Source of the DNA: a candidate division KSB3 bacterium
Lineage (GTDB): Bacteria > Moduliflexota > Moduliflexia > Moduliflexales > Moduliflexaceae
Length of the DNA stretch: 64,000 nucleotides
Assembly: GCA_002748425.1 (NCBI GenBank)
Contig: PDSJ01000014.1
Span: 192,021 to 256,020 of the forward strand
Direction: 5' to 3'
The notes under the pieces: generated by a model
Told to the model about the DNA's origin: nothing
What the model saw: only the letters and a program-made list of their open reading frames with translations
Database searches by the model: none
Made by a program: the position numbers and the translations under genes
Shown here: in pieces, positions 18,700-26,782 of the stretch
Position numbering within the stretch: the first letter of the stretch is position 1
Layout: each line of letters opens with the position of its first letter

Positions 18700-19781
18700 T
18701 GGAAAAGTTTCGCCTTGAGCAGCTTGTGAAGCGCTATAATGACTGGGCGTTGCGTATGGACTTGCGCGTACACGCCGGGGAAATTATGACCCTGCTCGGC
18801 CCAAGCGGCTGCGGAAAAACGACGACGCTGCGGATCGTGGCCGGATTTATTCGTCACGACGGCGGTCATGTCTGTCTTGATGATGTCGTTATTGATGATG
18901 TCCCCCCATACCAAAGAAATATCGGGGTGGTGTTCCAGGATTATGCCCTGTTTCCTCATATGAATGTCTTCAAAAATATTGCCTTTGGCATGAAGATGAA
19001 GCGGCATTCTACAAAAGCGCAGGTTCGCGATCGGGTTGAAGAGCTCTTGGCTCTGGTTGGACTTGACGGCTATGAACATCGCTATCCGGATCAGCTTTCA
19101 GGCGGAGAACAGCAGCGCATCGCGCTGCTCCGGGCGCTTGCCCCTTATCCGAAGATTCTTTTGCTGGATGAACCCCTGAGCGCTCTTGATTTTCAACTCA
19201 GAAAACGTTTGAGGCAGGAAATTAAGAACGTGCAGCGCCGTCTGGGCATCACGATGCTGTATGTCACGCACGATCAGGAAGAAGCGATGAGCCTTTCTGA
19301 TCGGATTGCTGTGATGAGGAATGGGAAGGTCGAACAACTAGGCAGTCCGGTGGAAATATACCAGAATCCTCAGACAGAGTATGTTGCCAGCTTTGTCGGC
19401 ATATCAAATGTTCTTTCCGGGACGCTTGTTGCGCGTGAAGGCGACAGGCTGGTGGTGGAAACAGCGCACGCTCGATTTACAATTTCCGGCTCTCCGGAAG
19501 TGCAGAGAATGCAGCGCATCCGCTTCTTTTTCCGCCCTGAAGACAGTTTCCTCTCATCCCGGCCAGAGGAAGCAAACGTCATCAGAGGAACTATCGTCGA
19601 ACATGAATATCTTGGGGCGGAGATTCTGACGACCATTCAAAGTCGAAACCGGGAGAGTTTCCTTGTCAGCGCATACATAAAAAACGAAGATGCGCCTGGA
19701 AGAGAAGGTGAGAACGTGTACATTAATATTCCTGCTGATGCGTGCAGAATTATTCAGGAAGAGACGGACGGGGGGCAATAA
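18699..19781 (+). CDS. ABC importer ATPase (FbpC/PotA/ThiQ-like)
   Basis: A 360-residue ATPase that powers the preceding permease. Walker A GPSGCGKTT is at 34-42, the Q-loop is in VVFQDYALFPH, the signature LSGGEQ is at 133-138, and Walker B LLLDEP is at 154-159. After about residue 240 there is a TOBE-like beta domain, which in FbpC/PotA/MalK proteins is regulatory. I chose ATG at 18699 over the TTG three bases earlier because it makes the classic TGATG overlap with the permease stop. The C-terminal domain favours the iron/polyamine branch over the short ThiQ. Confidence 0.9.
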   Translation: MEKFRLEQLVKRYNDWALRMDLRVHAGEIMTLLGPSGCGKTTTLRIVAGFIRHDGGHVCLDDVVIDDVPPYQRNIGVVFQDYALFPHMNVFKNIAFGMKMKRHSTKAQVRDRVEELLALVGLDGYEHRYPDQLSGGEQQRIALLRALAPYPKILLLDEPLSALDFQLRKRLRQEIKNVQRRLGITMLYVTHDQEEAMSLSDRIAVMRNGKVEQLGSPVEIYQNPQTEYVASFVGISNVLSGTLVAREGDRLVVETAHARFTISGSPEVQRMQRIRFFFRPEDSFLSSRPEEANVIRGTIVEHEYLGAEILTTIQSRNRESFLVSAYIKNEDAPGREGENVYINIPADACRIIQEETDGGQ

Positions 19782-19786
19782 ATTTA

Positions 19787-19815
19787 TTGACAAGCTTCAG
19801 AGGCGTCACTACTCT
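19787..19815 (+). promoter_or_regulatory. Sigma70-like promoter upstream of the SIS gene
   Basis: TTGACA at 19787-19792 and TACTCT at 19810-19815 are separated by exactly 17 bases, about 97 bases before the ATG of the SIS-domain gene. Confidence 0.55.
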
Positions 19816-19911
19816 CTGTGAGAGTGAACTGTGATGATCTGACAGGGGCGGTTCGCCTGCCGTTTCGCTTGTCGAGGAGCTTGCCGCGAACACTAGGGTA
19901 ATGCTGAAACT

Positions 19912-20610
19912 ATGATCTTAGATCCAGAAGTGCAACAGCTTGTCGACGAGGTCTGGAGCCGTTATGACGCAGAAAAAAATATGCTGGAACAGACCCTTGA
20001 AGAGCATAAGTTTTTTTCTGAGATTTTTGGGTCGTTCCTTGGGGTGTTTTCAGTTTTAAAAACACGCTTTGAAGCCGGGGGACGCCTATTTCTTTGTGGA
20101 AACGGTGGAAGCTGCGCTGACTGCATTCACATTGCCGGTGAACTGATGAAAACCTTCAAACTGCCGAGACCGCTCTCGGTTGCGCGAAAGGCCTGTTTTG
20201 CGGGGCTTGAGTTTGAAGAACAGCTGACTGCCTATTTGCAAGAAGGCTTACCCTGCCATGTCCTGGGCTTGAATCCTGGGCTTGCAAGCGCAATTCAGAA
20301 CGATAATACCTTCAGCGGGCTTCAGTATGCTCAGGAATTATATGGGCAGGGGAAGGCCGGCGATGTGCTGCTGGGGATCAGCACAAGTGGAAACGCCCTG
20401 AACGTCCGCTATGCCGCTTCGGTGGCTAAAGCGCTCGGGATGACAGTGATCGCCTTAACCGGCAGCGGCGGAGGGGAACTCGCTAAACATGCCGATAGAG
20501 CGATACGGGTGCCGGAAACAGAAACCTATAAGGTCCAGGAACAGCATCTTATCGTCTATCATACCCTGTGCATGTGGTTGGAACTACGATTTTTTGCTGC
20601 GCCAGACTGA
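19912..20610 (+). CDS. SIS-domain sugar-phosphate isomerase, GmhA-like
   Basis: A 232-residue SIS-fold protein close to sedoheptulose-7-phosphate isomerase, the first step to ADP-heptose for lipopolysaccharide core. The phosphosugar-binding GNGGSCAD is at 63-70. Later come the family markers NDNTFSGLQYAQEL, GDVLLGISTSGNALNV and VQEQHLIVYHTLC. It is about 35 residues longer than typical GmhA, mostly through an N-terminal helix and a middle insertion (SVARKACFAGLEFEEQL). Related proteins include DiaA. No other heptose genes are in the window, so the exact substrate is uncertain. Confidence 0.82.
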   Translation: MILDPEVQQLVDEVWSRYDAEKNMLEQTLEEHKFFSEIFGSFLGVFSVLKTRFEAGGRLFLCGNGGSCADCIHIAGELMKTFKLPRPLSVARKACFAGLEFEEQLTAYLQEGLPCHVLGLNPGLASAIQNDNTFSGLQYAQELYGQGKAGDVLLGISTSGNALNVRYAASVAKALGMTVIALTGSGGGELAKHADRAIRVPETETYKVQEQHLIVYHTLCMWLELRFFAAPD

Positions 20611-20781
20611 CGCGCAGATATTGCCCATGATGGGACGTCGTGAACAAAGTTCGAAATAAAATTACGATAATTGCTTGTCGGGGGCATTGTTCTCAGCGTG
20701 CTCCTGTTGTCTGGGGAGCGTTCCGAAGTGTAATACCAATAACAGTCGATGGTGATGCATCGCGCGTTCGCCGAATGATCT

Positions 20782-22218
20782 ATGAAGAGAGATGAGTTAA
20801 GAGATATATTACTCACCAAGCAGCAAGTCGATGAGATGGATCTGCTGGAATTTAAGACCTTATGGAGCCATCGGACTGAAGAGAATACCCGTTTAAACCG
20901 CCAGGATCGTTTGCGCTATATGGTGATGTCGATTAAAGTCCTGCAGGCGAAATCGGATTTCAAGCGGATGATCGGTTCGATTAAGCAGTTGGCGGAACAT
21001 CCTGAGTCCGAACGGGCGATTTATTATTATTTAAGGGCTGATTTATGGAAGTTTCTCGATAATTTCCAGTATATCCTCATTCTTGAAGACGACAATGATC
21101 AAGAGAAGCTTGAGGGGCTCGAGCTTCTGAATGAGCTTGTCGATATCATTGTCCAGGATGAGGGGCTGCAACGTTCCTGCACCACTCGTTTGCAGAAACT
21201 TTGTCGCCAGATTCGTCATTTACACCGAGACTCAGGCGTCTCCGGGGCAGATCAAAAACGCTATCAGAACCTGGAGACACAGGTCAATCAGCTTCTCCAG
21301 CATCTTGATCCGGCCTGCTGCGCTGATAAAGCGCTGTTCAGCAGATTTGTTTCAGAGGATGAACAGCACATTGTCCAGAAATACCGTTCTTTTTCAGTGT
21401 CACGCATTTCGATCGAAAAAATGGGGGTGCTGAAAATTATCGAGCTGTTACATGATTATCCTGTCGCTGAACTCCAAAGACATCGGGTTACGCTGGAGAA
21501 CACCCTGGAAACGCTGAAGACGCGGACTTTCTACAAAGCGGATGTTGCGGAAGCAAGAAATCAATGTGCCTATAGCCTGATCGTGCTGCTGGAAATTTTG
21601 AAAATGCACATGGGATTGCCGGTCCTCTTGTCAAGAATTTTCGAGCTGTGCACATATGTCTATTTTCCCGGAGATTCAGAAGCGCTTGAACGCGAATTGA
21701 AAGCCATGAGCGGCCGTATTTCAGAGATCTCTCAGAAAAAGCTCTGGCCCCTCATTGAGGACATTTTGTGGAAAAATTCGACGTATCTCTCAACATTACC
21801 CGGGCTACGAACAGTCTGCCCGTGGTGTTATAGAACAGATCGCAAAGCTCTGCTTGATCTCCCTCGTATCCGTGAGGTTATGACGAAAAGTTTTGAGCGG
21901 CTCGAATCGGCCCCCACTCTGCAAGCCCCTTATGAGGACGCCATGAAATCCTGCCTGTCGAAAATGGTAGTTGAAAGCCTGGGGCTGCTCGTCAACCTCG
22001 AACCCTCACCGCGCTTTTTGAAACTGCACAGTGAAGAAAGTAAAAAAATTCGGCAGATGCGAAAAGCCTGTGAAAAGAACGTACATATCTCAAACGATCT
22101 GGAAAGATTGTTGAAAAAACAATACTATACGTACAAGAATCACCTGAGGTTTCTGCGGGACAGCCTGGACTATTATCAAGGACCGGGATCGAATGAGACC
22201 GCAGGAAAGAACGGCTGA
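20782..22218 (+). CDS. Hypothetical protein, 478 residues, helix-rich
   Basis: I do not recognise this family. The protein is soluble, rich in charged residues and leucine, and appears mostly alpha-helical, with heptad-like stretches (about 130-175, 230-260, 420-450). A CPWC pair (C346, C349, followed by YRTDRKAL) stands alone and could bind a metal or be redox-active. The end is strongly basic (KKQYYTYKNHLRFLRDSLDYY). It starts with MKRDELRDILLTKQQVDEMDL; no good Shine-Dalgarno is seen. It follows the SIS gene by 171 bases and converges with an M23 lipoprotein gene, its stop lying 10 bases from that gene's stop. Confidence 0.75.
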   Translation: MKRDELRDILLTKQQVDEMDLLEFKTLWSHRTEENTRLNRQDRLRYMVMSIKVLQAKSDFKRMIGSIKQLAEHPESERAIYYYLRADLWKFLDNFQYILILEDDNDQEKLEGLELLNELVDIIVQDEGLQRSCTTRLQKLCRQIRHLHRDSGVSGADQKRYQNLETQVNQLLQHLDPACCADKALFSRFVSEDEQHIVQKYRSFSVSRISIEKMGVLKIIELLHDYPVAELQRHRVTLENTLETLKTRTFYKADVAEARNQCAYSLIVLLEILKMHMGLPVLLSRIFELCTYVYFPGDSEALERELKAMSGRISEISQKKLWPLIEDILWKNSTYLSTLPGLRTVCPWCYRTDRKALLDLPRIREVMTKSFERLESAPTLQAPYEDAMKSCLSKMVVESLGLLVNLEPSPRFLKLHSEESKKIRQMRKACEKNVHISNDLERLLKKQYYTYKNHLRFLRDSLDYYQGPGSNETAGKNG

Positions 22219-22227
22219 AAAAACCGC

Positions 22228-23364
22228 TCATGGCCGGGGCCTTTTACGCAATGGCCCCGGATAAGATGAATTTGTTCTGGCAATACTGATCCTCGTCATC
22301 GGTATAATGGCCTCTCCTGCGATCCACTTCCCTCCCTGACGTTTCGCAAGGGTCAAGCCTTCGATATATTGTAATGGATTTTTTTTGGATTTTTTGGCAA
22401 ACAGAAGCGTCTTGAGCTGCTCGCAACTGCAAGAGCCAAGAGGGCGTCCTTCAGCGAGACGTTGAATGAATGTGTCCATACTGTGCCTGAAATTCCAGTG
22501 TTCCCGCAAATCGATCAGTTCGAAGTGGAGATGATAGCCTTTTGCATTGCCGCTTTTTCCCATGTAGGCAAGCGTGTCTCCCCGGTTTAGGACTTGTCCG
22601 ACCCTGGCGCGGGATTGTTTGAGTGTATGCGAATAAAGCGAGAAGAGTCCGTTCTGATGGTACATCACAACATAATAGCCGTATCCACGCCCCCAGGATG
22701 AAATGACGACTATTCCGTCTTCGATGGCTTGCAGCGGGACTCCGCGACGCTTGCATTGCCTGGGAATAACATCAATTCCATAATGACCACGCTGTCTCTT
22801 GTGCTGAGGGAGCTGCATGCCCCGCAGAACAAGTCCGTCCTTAACCGGAGCGCTGAAGTACGGGAGGATTGCTGTCTGAATCTGAATGGCAGGGACGTCT
22901 CGTTGTTCCAGGTAGGAAAGATAGCGCTTCTCATGAGAAGGATCGCACCAGGAGCGTGCGCTGTCAGCACAATTCTCTTCGATCAGAGGATCCTCAGAGA
23001 GCCTTGGCTCCGACATAATGCATGCTGCCGGGCCGACAAGCTCTCCTTCATGACACGCATGTTCAAAAGGGCTGTCTTCTTCAAGGATGGCCTCCTCTGC
23101 AATATGCCGGCGTATTTTCTCAAGTGGAAGATCCGGAGTGTTCTCCATGGCATTAGCATACGCCATGGAAAAATCCGGCTGAAAATCGGTTGTCCTGCGC
23201 GTGACGTGCTGAGCTTCCCGTGAAGGCCCTGCAGATTGCCGGACAGTCGGGCCGCAGCCACTCGACAGAACGATGAGACTACATAAAAGAGTGAATAATG
23301 TGATGTATATGAAACAAGGCGGTTTAAACGTCAAATCGTCACCCACCGTACAGTTCACAGCCAT
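22228..23364 (-). CDS. M23-family (LytM) peptidase-like lipoprotein
   Basis: A 378-residue lipoprotein. A hydrophobic signal at about 18-36 ends in the lipobox LSSGC with C37 as the acylated cysteine. The LytM domain is at about 165-290. Metal-site residues are present: H194 and D198 in GHYGID, and H278/H280 in GYHLHFE, with H246 in YSHTL; it may therefore be an active endopeptidase. It would cleave or bind peptidoglycan at the outer membrane. A strong AGGAG precedes the ATG. A C-terminal tail of about 90 residues follows the peptidase domain. Confidence 0.88.
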   Translation of the reverse strand: MAVNCTVGDDLTFKPPCFIYITLFTLLCSLIVLSSGCGPTVRQSAGPSREAQHVTRRTTDFQPDFSMAYANAMENTPDLPLEKIRRHIAEEAILEEDSPFEHACHEGELVGPAACIMSEPRLSEDPLIEENCADSARSWCDPSHEKRYLSYLEQRDVPAIQIQTAILPYFSAPVKDGLVLRGMQLPQHKRQRGHYGIDVIPRQCKRRGVPLQAIEDGIVVISSWGRGYGYYVVMYHQNGLFSLYSHTLKQSRARVGQVLNRGDTLAYMGKSGNAKGYHLHFELIDLREHWNFRHSMDTFIQRLAEGRPLGSCSCEQLKTLLFAKKSKKNPLQYIEGLTLAKRQGGKWIAGEAIIPMTRISIARTNSSYPGPLRKRPRP

Positions 23365-23734
23365 TTCTCCTGCTAAAGAGCAGATGCAGAAAATGCAATC
23401 ATTGACGACATCCGCATGTGTAGGAACGCTCTGTCAATACCATTTTTCAGGCTCATAGCTTCATAGACGCCAGAAATGCTTTGCCCACAACGCATTGTAA
23501 GCAAACGTAACGGGCAAACTCTTCAAGCTGATTGAAAGATGTCAAGGAAAAAGCTTTGGGAAATTTTATCCCATAATAAAATGAAGGCGTAGAGAGAAAT
23601 GAAATGTTTCTTCTGGGAAAGAGCTTGTGAAAATCTGAAAAAGCTTGACAAGAATTGCGAAGAGTTTTTCTGATAGCGAGGCACAGAGCCGCTCAAAGAT
23701 GAACCATCACCGTGAAGGAACGAAGGCTTGGAAT
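23365..23734. other. Divergent intergenic region, 370 bases
   Basis: It lies between the M23 lipoprotein (minus) and the lytic transglycosylase (plus). A plus-strand TTGACA is at 23645-23650. A minus-strand TTGACA is at 23431-23436 without a good -10. No gene or structured RNA is apparent. Confidence 0.4.
23645..23674 (+). promoter_or_regulatory. Candidate promoter for the lytic transglycosylase gene
   Basis: TTGACA at 23645-23650 is followed by CTGATA after 19 bases (wider than ideal). It sits about 60 bases before the preferred ATG at 23735. In-frame codons reading through the -35 box are therefore unlikely to be translated, which supports the later start. Confidence 0.35.
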
Positions 23735-25903
23735 ATGCCTGCAAAAAAATATTTAGTCTGTCTCCTGTGTTTTCTGATGGGAAGCGTGTCACTGTCCAGA
23801 GCGGCACACCACATCCCGGCCTCGATGATCGTTCAGGAGGAGAACGTGAAAAGTCGTCTCCCCGAGGCACTGGAGCTCTTTGAACAGCATGATTACGCTG
23901 GAGCTGTCGAGCGCTTCGAGGCCCTGCAAGCACAGGAGTCTGAGTTCAGCGATTATATCAGCTTTTTTTTACTTCGCACGTATATAAAGAGTGAGAACTA
24001 TGTCGAAGCACTCACTTTGAGCCAATTGTTTCTCAGACAATGTCCGTTGCATCCTTTAACACACGAGGTTGCCTTGCTTGAAGCCTCAGCTCTGATGAAG
24101 CTGGAGCGCTTTCAGGATGCCCTTGTTCGCTATCAGAAGCTTCTTGGGCAGAAAAAAATCTCGGAAGCAAGAATTCTTTACCCCTTGGGAGAAGCGCTGC
24201 TCGCTCTCGGGAAAACTGAAGATGCGGCAGATGCCTTCCAGCGCTTCCTTCAAGGCTATCCAGCTCATGCAGACGCCAAAGCCGCTCGTGACAGCCTGCA
24301 CAATATTGTGTCGTCGGAACCCGAATTACAGCAAGTGTGGACTGAAGACACGCTGCTGACCTATGCTGGCACGCTGATGTCCTCTGGTTTGTCTGCATCA
24401 GCGATCGTACAGTACAAACGTTTTCAGGCAGACTATCCTGACAGTGCCAGGTTCGGAGAAAGCGAGCTTGGGCTGGCCACAGCCAGGTTGCGAGTGGGAA
24501 ACGTCAAAGAAGGGAAGCGCTTGCTGGAAGAGATTGCCAGGACCTACGCAAGCTCCAGGCCTGAGATTGCAGCAGAAGCGATATACATCCTCGGACGGCA
24601 GGCCTGGTATGCCGATCGCAATCAGGATGCCAAAAGACGTATGCAGCACATTATGACGGACTTTCGAACAAGCGCCTGGGGAGATGACGCGTCCTATGTT
24701 CTGGGAAGGATTTATCAGTCAAAGCAATCTTTTCAGGCCGCAGCTCAATGCTACCATTCACTCGCGGCGCGCTATGCTGAAAGTCCGTTTGTGGAAGAAG
24801 CACTGTTTCGCGCGGGCTGGAGTTTTTATCTGGGGCAGAATTATTCGAAAGCGCGTCGGCTTTTCCGGGAGGCGACGGAAACCTTCCCTGCTGGAACGTA
24901 TTCCGATGCCGGGCATTTTTGGCTGGGCAAAAGTCTCGAAGCCGCACAGGAACCGGAGGCGGCTGCAGAAGCCTATCGGTCGGTAGTTCACAAGTTCTCT
25001 GGCAGCTACTATGCTGTACTTGCAAACACGCGTTTACAGGCCTTGACCGGGAGGATATCAATTCGTCAAGGTGCCCAGGGAATTGTGCCTGCATTCGATA
25101 CGGTCCTGGCGGATCTTCGATCGCATGTGTCCCGAAAGCTCTATGAAGAAGTTCTGGCGCACAGCCGTAAAGCATTTGCCTTACACCGTTTTGAGCTGTC
25201 AAGCTATGCCGAAGGAGAAATTGAGTGGATCGCTAAGCTCCTGGAAAAGCACAACGCGCCTGCCGGCGATCGCCGCTGGGAGGCCTTGAGGCTCTACTTC
25301 GAGGCGCGGCTGTATCAGGAGATTGACGAGTATCTTCCGGCTATACGCGCGGGGTTCCGCATCAATAACCTGGCGCGAAAGGGAATGCTTGCTGATTTTC
25401 CTTATACAGTTGAATTTCTTCAGTTCCCATTGCGCTATCAGGAGCTGATTCGCAAGTACGCTGCCAAGCGTCGTCTCGACCCGTATCTGGTGGCCGGCTT
25501 GATCAGACAGGAAAGCGCGTACGCTGCCAACGCAATATCCAGGGCCGGTGCGCGGGGACTGATGCAGATCATGCCGGCCACCGGAACACGAGTGGCGCGG
25601 TGGCTTGGTTTGACACAGTACAGCACGGCGAAGTTGTTCGATCCGGAGGTCAACATCGCGATCGGGACGGCGTATTTGGCACGCATGATCGAAGAGTTCG
25701 ACGGAAACCTGTTTCGTGCCGTTGCCGCGTATAATGCCGGTCCCAGGGTGACAAACAAATGGTGGACAGCAGAGAATGCCGATCAGGAAGAAGAGGTCGT
25801 CGAAAACATCAGCTACACGGAAACCAGAAATTACGTTAAATACGTGCTGCGCAATTCCGAACAGTATCGGCGGCTGTATCCCGATCTCGACTCGTCTCAG
25901 TAA
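23735..25903 (+). CDS. Soluble lytic murein transglycosylase (Slt-like) with TPR-type superhelix
   Basis: A 722-residue periplasmic enzyme that cleaves the MurNAc-GlcNAc bond forming 1,6-anhydro ends. The start at 23735 places a signal peptide (MPAKKYLVCLLCFLMGSVSLSRA) at the N-terminus; starts further upstream would precede it with 30 unrelated residues. Residues about 40-540 are tandem helical TPR/Sel1-like repeats forming the Slt70 doughnut. The SLT domain follows, with catalytic E593 in GLIRQESAYA, then GLMQIMPATG and AVAAYNAGP. It is adjacent to another wall hydrolase gene. Length and domain order match Slt70 relatives. Confidence 0.92.
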   Translation: MPAKKYLVCLLCFLMGSVSLSRAAHHIPASMIVQEENVKSRLPEALELFEQHDYAGAVERFEALQAQESEFSDYISFFLLRTYIKSENYVEALTLSQLFLRQCPLHPLTHEVALLEASALMKLERFQDALVRYQKLLGQKKISEARILYPLGEALLALGKTEDAADAFQRFLQGYPAHADAKAARDSLHNIVSSEPELQQVWTEDTLLTYAGTLMSSGLSASAIVQYKRFQADYPDSARFGESELGLATARLRVGNVKEGKRLLEEIARTYASSRPEIAAEAIYILGRQAWYADRNQDAKRRMQHIMTDFRTSAWGDDASYVLGRIYQSKQSFQAAAQCYHSLAARYAESPFVEEALFRAGWSFYLGQNYSKARRLFREATETFPAGTYSDAGHFWLGKSLEAAQEPEAAAEAYRSVVHKFSGSYYAVLANTRLQALTGRISIRQGAQGIVPAFDTVLADLRSHVSRKLYEEVLAHSRKAFALHRFELSSYAEGEIEWIAKLLEKHNAPAGDRRWEALRLYFEARLYQEIDEYLPAIRAGFRINNLARKGMLADFPYTVEFLQFPLRYQELIRKYAAKRRLDPYLVAGLIRQESAYAANAISRAGARGLMQIMPATGTRVARWLGLTQYSTAKLFDPEVNIAIGTAYLARMIEEFDGNLFRAVAAYNAGPRVTNKWWTAENADQEEEVVENISYTETRNYVKYVLRNSEQYRRLYPDLDSSQ

Positions 25904-25938
25904 ATCTCCCCGCGTACGGTGTTCTGCTATTGTGAGTG

Positions 25939-26466
25939 TCAGAGGCAGATGAGTTCTCCCCGGATACTCTGCGTCAGCTCAAGCATGCCGATTGAATGAC
26001 AGGGCGCGAAAAGCCGATCGGTAGGACTGCCGGGATTGAAATAGAGAATGCCGTTATGCCTCATGTTGAGCGGCTGGTGAGTATGACCGAAAACAATGGC
26101 GTCAACCTGATCGAAATGCTGCCGTACTCGCCCCATGATTCCATGCGGAGCGCCGTCACCGTGAGTCAGTCCGATGCGAAATCCTCCCAGCTCTAAGATT
26201 TTATGACTGGGAAAGCGCTTCTGAATCTGGGGCCCGTCTGCATTCCCATGAACTGCTTCGAGCGGGGCAAATTCCTGCAGCATCTCTACAACCGTTTCAT
26301 CAACGAAATCGCCGGCATGTATAATGCGCTCGACCCCGGCAAAGTATGTTGCAAGAATGTTTCGTATCTCATCAAGGGTACGGCTATTTCTCAGCCAATG
26401 TGTGATGCTGCTGGTCAGACCTGAGGGCGCTGATAGATGCGTGTCGGAAATGACGCCTATTTTCAT
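25939..26466 (-). CDS. YfcE/MJ0936-type metallophosphoesterase
   Basis: A 175-residue calcineurin-like phosphodiesterase with the full set of metal ligands: D8 and H10 in ISDTHLS, AGDFVD, HGNADG, THGDGAPHG and FGHTHQP. Small proteins of this group hydrolyse phosphodiesters in vitro; cellular substrates are mostly unknown. It converges with the Slt gene, whose stop is 35 bases away, and is divergent from the phospholipase gene at 26783. Confidence 0.9.
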   Translation of the reverse strand: MKIGVISDTHLSAPSGLTSSITHWLRNSRTLDEIRNILATYFAGVERIIHAGDFVDETVVEMLQEFAPLEAVHGNADGPQIQKRFPSHKILELGGFRIGLTHGDGAPHGIMGRVRQHFDQVDAIVFGHTHQPLNMRHNGILYFNPGSPTDRLFAPCHSIGMLELTQSIRGELICL

Positions 26467-26782
26467 AGTGAGATGATTGTTTTCTCAGCAGCACTGCGTT
26501 GCGGAAATTTCATGTCGCCGCACATGCGGTGGGAATGATATACGAAATGTGAACTCATGAAAAATGCGCGCTCGTCTGCACAGGAATCTTTTTGAGCGTA
26601 ATGTGAAATACGTGCAGAATCCAGACATCTTGTCAAATAAATTCTGGCAGCATTTTTGCAAATTTTTGAGGAGACTTTGTGGAATGAATGTAAAATTTTC
26701 TGGACGAAAACGTTTTTACAGAATAGCATGAAACCGACCGCGATGAATGTCATCTGAAACTTCTGAGAGAGTGGCCTGAGCT
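26467..26782. other. Divergent intergenic region, 316 bases
   Basis: It separates the metallophosphoesterase (minus) and the REC-cNMP-patatin gene (plus). It holds a good -24/-12 (sigma54-type) element at 26645-26660. The minus-strand reading of the same area is AT-rich and closed by stop codons in several frames; an open stretch at 26463-26753 has no recognisable product and I do not call it. Confidence 0.45.
26645..26660 (+). promoter_or_regulatory. Candidate sigma54 (-24/-12) promoter
   Basis: TGGCAGCATTTTTGCA has GG and GC exactly ten bases apart and matches TGGCA and TTGCA of the sigma54 consensus. It is on the plus strand, about 120 bases upstream of the phospholipase ATG. No sigma54 activator gene is in the window, so this is sequence match only. 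Confidence 0.4.

Noticed and set aside
22234..22260. GC-rich hairpin CCGGGGCC/GGCCCCGG
   Set aside because: It lies inside the last codons of the M23 gene and has no adjacent T-run; it is better explained by coding content, though a minor role in convergent termination is possible.
26463..26753. Open frame of 96 codons on the minus strand upstream of the phosphoesterase
   Set aside because: It lacks a recognisable product, overlaps the intergenic promoter region and has atypical composition for this genome.
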